A stretch of 18,052 bases of DNA from Chromera velia (taxonomy: Eukaryota; Sar; Chromeraceae). Location: positions 1 to 18,052 of the forward strand of contig JAHBMJ010001537.1 in assembly GCA_018398765.1 (NCBI GenBank). The letters are read 5' to 3'. Under the pieces are notes generated by a model. It had not been told where the DNA came from and ran no database searches. It saw only the letters and a list, made by a program, of their open reading frames with translations. Positions 10,317 to 18,052 of the stretch are shown here, in pieces. Positions within the stretch are counted from its first letter, which is position 1; each line of letters begins with the position of its first letter. Made by a program: the position numbers and the translations under genes.

Positions 10317-12512
10317 AACAGAGAGACAGGGACAGGGAACATCGATACAAAAGGAAAAGAAGGAGGGCGAATCGACCGAGGCATGCAACGGCTGACCGAC
10401 CTTGGAGTGCATGGAATGAGGAGAAAGCAGAAGGCAGCAGCAAAGAGGGCAAGATACTTGATCGTTGCACGCCTCCCGATCCTGCGAGAGAGAAGACAGA
10501 GAGAGTAGAGAAGGAAGGAAGACAGGAAAAATGAGGGAATTTTTTCACGAATCCTGAAGCGTGCCGAGCAGAAGACGGAGAGCTTTCCCTATTCTGTGTT
10601 TGCCTCTCTACACAGTCTTTGTGTTTCTAGAAGGTCTTCTTCAGAAGAAGAAGACGGGAAAGCGACCGACCGAGGGAAGATACGAAAAACTCTCAGCGTG
10701 ACCGGTCTTTTTCTCCAATTTTGACGGAAATCAAAAGAAAGACACAATGCTCCTTCCTCAAGGGTCGACCGGAGAGGTCAGATCAACTGAGAGCGCAAAG
10801 CTTTTACTGCCGAGAGACACACATCTTCACGCCACAGACGACACCCTTAGTACGTCAAAAAACTCCACTGAACGCAGATTTCTGATACAAAGAATAGATG
10901 AACAACAAATCTGAAACCAATTCAGCTGGCTGACTTCTCTACCCCCCACACAGTGACAGCAATTCCGGGCAATTCTGCCAGAGTGGTCACGAACACATCG
11001 ACGTAATCCTCTCGACTCAGAGGACCCTCAGGTGGGCAATCGCTGTTTTGTGTGCCCCCTCCTGAGTCTTCATAAGGATTCCGAACGTCGCCCTTGGAGG
11101 CGCATCGCTCCCCTCTTTTCTCCACTGCAAAGAGCTCTGTCGTGAACAGCACAATTCCGTAGTACACGAACGCACTCACAAACCTGCAGAAAAAAAAAAG
11201 TACACGAACGCACTCACAAACCTGCAGAAGAAAAAAAAGTACACGAACGCACTCACAAAGCTGCAGAACAAAAAAAAATAGGACACGAACGCACTCACAA
11301 ACCTGCAGAAAAAAAAAAGGACACGAACGCACTCACAAACCTGCAGAACAACAAAAAAAGGACACGAACGCACTCACAAACCTGCAGAACAAAAAAAAAA
11401 GGACACGAACGCACTCACAAACCTGCAACCAGGAATGCAAATCGAGCAATTCAACAAGAGGACGAGAAACCACATGGCTGTAAGCAGCACGGCAAAAAAA
11501 GAATCGAAAAGAAGGGTCAGTCTCACGGAGGGAAAGAAAGTGTGATGGTAAGATGGAAAGAACCCGCTGACAGATGTTCCCCTGTGGGAAAGTTCTGATG
11601 ATCTCAATGTCCGAAACAAGAATACAGCCACACTTCGTTCCCCACTGACCAAACGACTGCGAGCAGCAACGTCGTTCTTCTCAACTCTTTTCCGAACAAA
11701 ACTTTCCCCGACCGCCTCTCCTTGTCCTGCTGCCTCTCTGCAGGAGTGGGCTCTTCCCTTGCGGCAGCAGTCACTGTCACATCTCCAAAATCCTCTTCAT
11801 CCTCCTCTGCCCCTGTCTCTCCTGACGTTCTTCCGACCACCAATTGGAACTCAGGAAGGGGGTCGATGCTCGGGTCCGAGAGGACATTCTTCTCCACAAC
11901 TTTCTTGAGAATAAATTCCGCCTCTCTTTTCTTCCCGCGTGTCAGGAGGAAAAAGGGGGACTCGGGGAGAAAGCCGAAACACGCGACCAAAATGGAAACA
12001 GGGATTGCAGTCACAAACAAAAGGCCTCTCCACCCTCCAAACACGCCTTTGCTGGGAAGGATGAGCATTGCCAGCACGGCCTCAAACATCGCACCAACAG
12101 CCCAAAACATTTCGAGAGACACGATATAGAATCCCCTTTTCTTCCTGGGAAGAAATTCTGCAAAGTAGGGAACAGCTTGTGCTGCCCCCCCCACCCCGAC
12201 GCCTACAAGGAATCTCATCACACAGAGATACGTGTAGCTGTCGTGAGTGAATGCAGAGAGAAAACCTGCAATCGCTGTTGTTGCTGAGGAGAGAAAGAGG
12301 GCACTTCTGCGCCCTTCCTTGTCTGCCCAGTACCCCCACAACAAAGCGCCAAACATCTGTCCAACGAACACAATCACAGTCAGTTGCGCGACTGCCCAGT
12401 TGGACAGAGACCACTCGCACCGCAGGACGGCACCCAAAAAGGTCAGCACCATGATCTCCTGCACACGCACGAAGTGATTGTGGAAATACACACACACACA
12501 CACACGCCCGCG

Positions 12513-12550
<38 letters not shown>

Positions 12551-13469
12551 AGAGACGCACGCTCGCATGCACGTACGTACGTACAGGATACAGGCAGGAA
12601 GGGAGGGGGGCAGGAGAGGCGTGGAGGTGTTCAGCAAAACTGGAAGAAACCAAAGGAAAGGAGGAAGGAGCGATGGGGAAAGGAGAAGAAGAGAATTCAC
12701 ACAGACACGGAGGCAAAATCACGCAGACAAAGAGACAGTCGCACCGAGAGGGAGACCGAAGCGATACCCACACAGAGACAGAGGCAGGCCAACAAGTGCT
12801 CTCACTCACTGACCATGGCGTCAGACATCCTGCACAGAGGAGAAGAGAACAACATGGAAGGCCGGAGAAGCAGAGTGACAGTCAGAAGGACTTTCAGAAA
12901 ATGCTTCGAGGAGCCTCACAGTACATGCAAGTCAATGCGAACAAGCAGCGAACAGCGGGCGCGCGAGATTCACATGCCACACATGCACGAAAGGAAGAAA
13001 TACAGGAAGAAATGCAGGAAGACCAGAAAGACAGACCTGAAGAAAAGGGTAGGAAAAAGAAAAAGAGGGAACCTTAGAGAGAAAAACGTGAGAGCACCAA
13101 TGAATTGAAGCATTCGATCGCGACTCGCCTGTCTGCCCACGTGATCTCCCATTCACGTGTGCCCACGCATCGCTTCGTGCATGTTTGTTTGTACATAGCT
13201 TTTGATCCGTACACAATACTGAAAAACCCCAAGCACAGAAGATGAATGAAAACAGAATCTGGTCGTCGACAGAAACTGCAGGGCTGAATATTGAGGCAGG
13301 CTGACCATATGATTCCGCAGAGAAGGAACATGCTGCTCTGAAAGGCTCCGTATCCGACGTGGTCGATTACCTCGGCAATCGTCATCGGCACCCTCATGTC
13401 CCTTCCGTTCGTCGTGCCCCTCTCTCTGTTGTCCCTCTCTGTAGGGACCTGGGAGGCTGAGTGCATCAT
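8662..13469 (-). CDS. MFS transporter, SVOP/SV2-like, seven exons, complete
   Basis: An integral membrane major facilitator that moves an unidentified small solute. Minus-strand exons are 13469-13306, 12829-12814, 12458-11650, 11183-10950, 10481-10401, 10054-9528 and 8963-8662. They give 710 residues with all phases consistent. The start is the first in-frame ATG (tandem ATG ATG, A at -3) after an upstream in-frame stop. Marks seen: TM1 followed by WMSDAMEIM (55-63); GYWADKEGRR (102-111), the MFS motif between TM2 and TM3; RFLVGVGVGG (142-151); PESPFFLL (225-232); W-FVSAFVYYGIVLF at TM7; TTLAELPG; IGRR at 409-412; TPEVYPTAVRSRGLG; and FETKG. This is the SVOP/SV2/organic-ion-like pattern. The C-terminal tail is long, hydrophilic and has an 11-Ala run. 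The join between 10950 and 10481 is the least certain: direct splicing (donor GTGGGG at 10949) keeps phase but drops the usual W-x-x-D before GRR, and a 14-nt microexon (10867-10854) is an alternative. Confidence 0.92.
8851..8883. repeat. (TGC)11, encoding poly-Ala in the transporter tail
   Basis: Eleven perfect trinucleotide units in the last transporter exon. The phase set by the upstream exon (ending in G at 9528) reads the repeat as Ala. The same DNA would encode poly-Gln in the neighbouring minus-strand frame, which also stays open, so one splice-site change would swap the homopolymer. Confidence 0.9.
9065..9240. repeat. (CTGT)n and (CCTT)n block in a transporter intron
   Basis: CTGT units at 9091-9118, then CCTT/TTCC units at 9126-9160, then further CTGT-like repeats. 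They lie in the last transporter intron (9527-8964 on the minus strand). Confidence 0.9.
10276..10315. repeat. (CA)n microsatellite in a transporter intron
   Basis: A CA tract inside the intron between exons 10481-10401 and 10054-9528. In the sense of the transporter transcript it is a TG tract. Confidence 0.9.
11164..11428 (-). repeat. tandem array of seven copies of a 3' splice site plus exon start
   Basis: Each unit on the minus strand is a T-rich tract, CTGCAG, then GTTTGTGAGTGCGTTCGTG. Copies start at 11164, 11202, 11241, 11283, 11321, 11362 and 11403, with periods of 38, 39, 42, 38, 41 and 41 nt. The copy at 11164-11189 is the real intron/exon junction of the transporter (exon starts at 11183). 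The most upstream copy in transcript order has TTGCAG in place of CTGCAG. Copies 1-3 read GTAC and copies 4-7 GGAC next to the core, so there are two subtypes. All extra copies lie in the intron 11649-11184. Confidence 0.95.
12487..12582. repeat. (CA)n-(CG)n-(GA)n-(ACGT)n compound repeat in a transporter intron
   Basis: A CA tract (12487-12505), an alternating CG tract (12508-12528), a GA tract (12528-12555) and ACGT units (12571-12582). It sits in the intron 12813-12459, just upstream (plus-strand sense) of the microexon. Alternating CA and CG runs are classic Z-DNA-prone sequence. Confidence 0.9.
12814..12829 (-). other. 16-nt microexon of the transporter gene
   Basis: On the minus strand the 16 nt GATGTCTGACGCCATG lie between a TGTGCAG acceptor and a GTCAGT donor. 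With the flanking exons they complete a Trp codon and add Met-Ser-Asp-Ala-Met. The result is WMSDAMEIM, matching the conserved W-x-x-D-A-x-E segment after TM1 in SVOP-like transporters. Without it the neighbouring exons are out of phase. Confidence 0.88.
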
Positions 13470-13950
13470 CTTGGCTCCTTCGTCTTTATTTCTCCAGGTG
13501 GACTGTCTGGCTCCGCTGATCCAGTCTCCACACACGAGCTTCCTTACTCCTTCGCGCCTCTTGCGAAGAAAAGAAGAAGTCGTCGATCCTTCTTGCTCGG
13601 GCGAGAGAGGAAGTCTGAAAACGCTACAGCTGGTCACAGGCACTCGTCTCAGGCTCCGTTGCGTGTGCACTACATCAGAGAGAGTCGCTGCCTTCTATTG
13701 GGAGTGAGAAGAATGCAGAGCGCACGCCCCTTTACCGTCTACGGAGCGAAGCTTTAGAGAAGCGGACTTGCCGTTCTCACCCAACCTTGGTTGTCACTGG
13801 AGAAGCAAAACACCCGATTCTGAAGGGGGTGAATCATTGGTCAGCTGAGCGACTGGAGCGGCAGTAGAGCCCCAGTCACTTATATATCAGGAAGTCGGGG
13901 CTGAAAGTCTTTCCCTGCCCATCTCCTCTTCAGTCACACCACCCGCGTGC
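13470..13950. promoter_or_regulatory. divergent promoter region
   Basis: 481 nt between the transporter start codon (minus, 13469) and the plausible start codon of the plus-strand gene (13951). It holds a TATA-like element at 13879-13888 readable on both strands and an ATTGG (CCAAT on the minus strand) at 13836-13840. Minus-strand frames here stop before the transporter ATG, consistent with 5' UTR. Confidence 0.45.
13879..13888. promoter_or_regulatory. near-palindromic TATA element
   Basis: CTTATATATC reads TATATATC on the plus strand and GATATATAAG on the minus strand. It lies about 63 nt before the plus-strand ATG at 13951, a good TATA-to-start distance, and about 410 nt before the transporter ATG. 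Confidence 0.4.
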
Positions 13951-16871
13951 ATGGCCGTGACACACTTTCGAGAATCTTTCGAGATGAAAAACATGCATGG
14001 GGTGAGTGCCTCGATTATATGGAAAAAAGGTTTCTGACTCTAATTATTAATACGTGCCCCCCAAGCCGGGCGCGAAAGCGATAGAGCGATTCAGGTTGTA
14101 CGTACTAAATAGTACACTGTTGCAATTGGTGCAGTCACTGAGTCACAACAGAGGCAAGGAATGGACAGTCCACCAAACGACTGCGCAATCACCTGCACAG
14201 AGTTGAATGCTTGCTTCATTGCTCATAGAATGGGGGGAGCCTAACTTTTGGAGAAGATCCCCAATCAATGTCTCAGGCCCGACTACTTCACAGTACGGGG
14301 GAAATCTGACGTGGTCATTCCGTGCGTTCCCGTGCTGAATCCCTCGTGCACTGGCAGGTACGGGCGGTAAAAGTCGGCACTTGGAGTCTTCATTTGGCTA
14401 TGCGAAGAGTGGCAATGGAATTGCAGGAGTCGGGAGAGCTGGATTTGCTTGCGTTGCGAAAACAACGTTCGGTTTGTATGTTCAGTTGTGTGTGTCTCTT
14501 CAAGTTCGTTCCCAAATGATTTCCTAGTGTGCGCCAATTTCTCCGTCCTGTGCCCCAAGACAGAGGAATGACGCATGTTCCACCTCAGTGACTCACGCCA
14601 GCTGGCGAGATCGGATCTGTCGGCCTTGGGCAACGACACAATGCAAGAAGCCCTCTCCAGAGGACAGTGTCAGCACTGACTCGCGACTGACCTATGTCAG
14701 TCAGGACACTATCCTAGAAGACCGATTGGCCTTTTGGGGTAATCTCGGGCTGGCGGTGCGCTACCTAACTGCAGAGTTGGTCTTTGGTCACGGAATTGCA
14801 TTGTGATCATTCTTCGTGGGGGCAGAATTGGGCGCCTAAAGGTCTGTAAGGTTGCAGATACCATCCTTCGACCCAAAGGGATTTTGGTGGAGAAGATCCT
14901 CCAACCCGAAGGAATGTCACAAATCAACGTCAGTATACAAGTATGTCAAATGCTATCGTCCGTACATTCTCACGCCAACACGCATTAGTCCATTGCGTTG
15001 GTCCCCTTAATTGAAGGAAGTCTGCACAGAATACTAATGCGCACACGCTCACCTTGATCAAAATGTGTGCAAACTCACCTTCGCAACCCGACGAGTGCGA
15101 GAGATCCCCTCCTGCCCTATCCCTCCCCCCCCTCAGACCCCAGAACTGTACATTGGCTGCCTTCTTGCAGCACTGGCAGTTAAGCCTCGAATCGATCGTG
15201 GAAGCGGGAGTCAGACCAATCAATCGCCCAGTGGCACCCCCAAAGGAAAAGAACTCGAGAACGCGAAATGACCGAAACGGTATGAGACTTACAGGAAGGA
15301 TCAGAGAAGGAAGAAACGCCAACCTCTCGCTGTTCGCTTTTCATGTGCCTTATCGTTGCCCCCTGCTGTTTCGTTTTCCTGCCTTGCCTTCTCGCCACCT
15401 CCCTCCTCCGTCCCCAGGGCCTGTGCATGCTTTGCAACCCTTCTCCCCCCCTCCCGCTTCTCGTGCTCTCAGGTGTTGGTCTCCACATGTAATGATGCGC
15501 CGGGACTCACAGAGTCCATCATGTCAAACATTGTCAATCGAAAAGAGCTTCCAGCAGTCTCCCGGTCATTGACTCACTGTCTTCCCTCAATTGAATTCTG
15601 TTGTTCTTTTTCTCTCTGCAGACTGCGACCGTCACGGTCAAGAGTCACTCGACTGCGCTTTCTCGAACTTCTCGGGTCCTTTTCCAAAGAACACGCAGGA
15701 GCCCACACTTCAAACAACATACACGCAGGTACGTCGTTGAAGATGGTGGACCCGCCTTTTCGATCAGGGAGGAGGACTCACAGCTAGAGTGCAGATAGAG
15801 TCGTCTCAATTATGTAAAAAGGGAGGAGGGCAGGTTAGAGAGTAAAGAGACAACGAATCTTGAAAGCCTTGCGCATTGAAGTGAGAAAGAAGAGATAACT
15901 GCAGAATGAATACCCATTTTCCTTTCCCAACCAACATGAGTGTACATCGAGTCACTGTTTGCATACAACTGCGAATCGAGACGGACACATCCTGACGTGG
16001 CACTGCATGTAAAGATGGAGAATGTCATCTGCACCCGGGAACGTATTCATTGATGAAGAGTCCCCCCAACATCCGCCTATTCTCCCACACCACTGATTTT
16101 GACGGTTCCTTCTATTTGCAGGCCACCCAGTAAGGCAAGCACATGTATTCCGAAGAGCCCTGCAACGTCGAGAGCCCCGCTGCAATCTCTCAGCACTCAT
16201 CAGGGGCCGTGGAGGTGTACAGTGCACACCCCGACATCGGCAATCACAAGAACGGAAGGGGGGCGGAGCAGGGAAGAAGCATTCTTTCTTAGGAATTTCT
16301 GACGACCCTCAGTGCGTTTTATTTTGCTGTCTTGACCTCCTGTCCCCCGATCAAAGCTACGTCGCATGCTAGTCTGAGAGCGGATTGTCACCGATTGTCA
16401 CTGACAACTCGTGTTGGAGATATGAAGGGGGGGTGGGGGAAAGACAGTCGAGGAATGGGGAAAGCCTCTACTTGAGGGAAACAAAACGGAAGGAGAAAGC
16501 GACGGATAGAATGAAGGCAAGAGAGGGAGATGGAGAAGCCAATGACCAGACTTTCTGAGACTTCCTTACAGTCTGCCCCGACAGGGCCAGACAGGATGGG
16601 ACAGAGGTGAGTGAAGAAGGCAAGCAACAAAGGAAGGAGGGAAGGAAAAGGGAAAACAAGACAGGGTGTCACTTCTCTCATGTCCTGGCAGTGGTTCGTT
16701 CTCATAACATATTTTTCCTCGACAGTGCCCCCCTTTTCTCGAACTATCTTCTCTGCTGGCCAGAAAGGTGACCAAGCCACTCACCCATCTAGCTCACCCA
16801 TAAATGCAAACTTTGTGGCTTTCCTTTCTTCGATCTTCGAGACACAAGACACACAGGTGGAAAAGGAGTGA
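13951..16871 (+). CDS. tentative nine-exon gene, function not recognised (weak Alba/SpoVS resemblance)
   Basis: Proposed exons are 13951-14001, 14358-14471, 14602-14668, 14858-14928, 15137-15209, 15622-15728, 16122-16129 (8 nt), 16572-16606 and 16726-16871 (stop TGA). The phases fit and give 223 residues. Donors all carry G at +5 (GTGAGT, GTTTGT, GTCAGC, GTCAGT, GTCAGA, GTACGT, GTAAGG, GTGAGT). Exons 1-5 read as coherent protein: VKVGTWSLHLAMRRVAMELQ, then SALGNDTMQEAL, KGILVEKILQPEG and LYIGCLLAALAV. The order strand, helix, LGND-helix, strand recalls the Alba/SpoVS fold, with an insertion of about 12 residues before LGND. That is a guess by eye. Downstream of 15209 other exon choices also keep open frames: read-through to TGA at 15269-15271, an exon at about 15475, or splicing at 16768 to a stop at 16913-16915. 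The 3' half is therefore uncertain. Confidence 0.42.
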
Positions 16872-17338
16872 TTGCATTGCGGTGTCTGGAGAAGGCTTTG
16901 AAACGATGCCTCTAGCTCCAGCACTGATGTGGACTTACTGCACACCTTCCTTTTCCCCCCCCTGTGCAAGAAATGAAGCACGCGCTGCTCCCCCTCTCCT
17001 CATCTCTCCTCCTCCCTCTTATAACGGCATGTGTCATTCATGAAGTCACCCACTCATCAAGATTCATTGCTACAGATTCCATCAGTTTCCTTCATTGATT
17101 GAGTACTCCCACTTTGAAATTCTCGTTGTCAGATAATGAGGCACTTCTCTCAAGAGGAAGTCACCTCAAGTTCTCCACCTACCCCTTCGACAGGCTCTGT
17201 CAAATCACCCACCTTGCATCGCTGCAGCTTCGAAATTCCTCTTCATGCAACTCACAAGACCCCTCCCCTCCCTGCACAACACGCATGCAGATAGTAGTCC
17301 AACTCCAAACTTTTCTACTGCTGAAACTCTTTCCAGAC
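16872..17338. other. intergenic stretch between convergent genes
   Basis: Between the tentative plus-strand stop and the minus-strand stop at 17339. It is low in repeats. An alternative last exon of the plus gene (16857-16915) would overlap its start. I see no AATAAA on the plus strand and no other gene. Confidence 0.4.
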
Positions 17339-18052
17339 CTACGTCGGACTCGACGCTGCCGCTGCAGAGGAAGAGGAGACAGGAGATGGGGCAGGGGCAT
17401 CAGATGCGGATGCGGACTCAGTTGAGGTGCCCCGGAGACGCTCTGCGAGCATCTTGCCCCACCACTGGATCGTGCGCTTCATTGGTCTCCGCATGATTGG
17501 CAGGCTACGGTCCAAATTGAACTGTGCTGCAGCGAAGACAGCGCCGAGGAAAGCGCGAAACGACCTACAGAGATACGAGTACGCAGCGTGCTCAAGTTCC
17601 TGCGGAGAGGGACCCCGCTTGGCCCTCTTCCAGGGGACCTGCATTCATACCCCACCTCCCTTGCCTCACCCTCCTTTTTTCGCTCCGCCTTCCTCCCTCG
17701 TGCCCTCTCCTCTCCCGCAGACGAGTCTGACTCCCACCCAAAGTCAAACCCCACCGCATCGTACCCCCTCTTACCAGGTACCTTCCAACCCACGTCTGAC
17801 TCCTCACTCTCCATCACCCCCCCATCTCTCTTCTCAGTGGACCACTCATCCTCTTCGTCTGACTCCGAGTCTGCAGAGAAATCTGACGCTACATCGAGGT
17901 CACCTAGGTACCCCCTATTGTGACCGTCCTCAAAAGACTCGGCATAGTCGTCTTCAACGACACCCCCAACGTCAAAAAACGAAGAATGGTCATCGACATT
18001 TCCATCCCCCCCTGTGAGTGGATCCCTATCTCCCTCTGTGGACCCCCCCCCC
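17339..18052 (-). CDS. acidic protein of unknown function, C-terminal two exons, truncated by the contig end
   Basis: On the minus strand an open frame runs from the contig end (18052, inside a G run in the coding sense) to about 17656. It is rich in Asp, Glu and Ser (for example FSADSESDEEDEW) and turns Arg/Lys/Glu-rich near its end. A second frame (17599-17339, 86 residues, stop TAG) is helical and basic: ELEHAAYSYLCRSFRAFLGA, then PMKRTIQWWGKMLAERL, then a Ser/Ala tail. A 56-nt intron (donor GTGGGG at 17655, acceptor CGCAG ending at 17600) joins them in phase. That is shorter than every other intron here, so the donor could be elsewhere or the DNA may hold a sequencing indel. No family recognised. 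The overlapping plus-strand frames are Pro/Ser low-complexity shadows. Confidence 0.6.
18043..18052. repeat. poly-C at the right contig edge
   Basis: Ten C bases end the window. In the minus-strand gene this run reads as Gly codons in the open frame, so the break falls inside coding sequence. Confidence 0.85.

Noticed and set aside
9529-10395. Plus-strand 288-codon frame
   Set aside because: It is antisense to two transporter exons and an intron and crosses their splice sites and a CA repeat; its composition is that of a shadow frame.
11164-11428. CRISPR-like array reading of the 38-42 nt repeats
   Set aside because: There are no unique spacers: the units are contiguous near-copies differing only in A-tract length and two bases, and the locus is a eukaryotic intron.
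11374-11652. Minus-strand frame including WFLVLLLNCSICIPGC as a transporter exon
   Set aside because: Splicing 11650 directly to 11183 gives the expected TM7 sequence (LLLAVVW-FVSAFVYYG); the segment lies within the intron and is hydrophobic by chance.
15475-15560. Plus-strand exon reading VLVSTCNDAPGLTESIMSN
   Set aside because: It has a good acceptor and open frame, but no donor with G at +5 and no phase-compatible good donor upstream; kept only as an alternative for the tentative gene.
16857-16915. Alternative last exon GGKGVIALRCLEKAL of the plus-strand gene
   Set aside because: It needs donor GTGACC at 16768, which lacks the otherwise constant G at +5; reading through to TGA at 16871 is simpler.
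17427-18017. Plus-strand Pro/Ser-rich frames of 111-196 codons
   Set aside because: The opposite strand carries a more protein-like acidic frame and a helical C-terminal exon with a stop; the plus frames are low-complexity shadows.

Overview
This is a piece of a eukaryotic nuclear genome. The genes are split by many GT-AG introns of about 0.1-0.56 kb, and the introns are full of microsatellites (GT, CT, GTCT, TTCC, CA). Nothing looks prokaryotic. The intron style and the TGCATGCA motifs would fit a chromerid or other alveolate or algal protist, but no sequence here proves the taxon. Both ends of the window lie in C homopolymers (1-22 and 18043-18052), so it is probably a whole contig that broke at both ends.

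Layout. (1) Positions 1-836 are repeat-rich and read best as the end of an intron. (2) 837-5816, plus strand: a 5'-truncated protein disulfide isomerase gene. Ten exons join with every reading phase consistent, giving 480 residues with b, b' and a' domains, one CGHC site and a C-terminal NIEL. (3) 5817-8661: intergenic DNA with an AT-rich island interrupted by a fragment that looks like the 3' end of a non-LTR retroelement, ending in (TCAA)6. (4) 8662-13469, minus strand: a complete seven-exon MFS transporter of the SVOP/SV2-like type, about 710 residues, including a 16-nt microexon. (5) 13470-13950: a divergent promoter region with a near-palindromic TATA element. (6) 13951-16871, plus strand: a tentative nine-exon gene of unrecognised function, about 223 residues, whose N-terminal half faintly resembles Alba/SpoVS-fold proteins. 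(7) 17339-18052, minus strand: the last two exons of an acidic protein I do not recognise, cut by the contig end.

The PDI gene converges on the transporter; the transporter diverges from the third gene; the third gene converges on the fourth. The genes share no pathway that I can see: PDI belongs to ER protein folding, and the transporter to membrane transport of an unknown solute.

The most unusual structure is in the transporter intron at 11184-11649. The real 3' splice site, together with the first ~22 nt of the following exon, has been copied in tandem, giving seven successive acceptor/donor-like sites 38-42 nt apart. The reconstructed introns also share odd splice signals: C is the commonest base at donor position +3, G is invariant at +5, and acceptors are nearly always TGCAG, often with no polypyrimidine tract.
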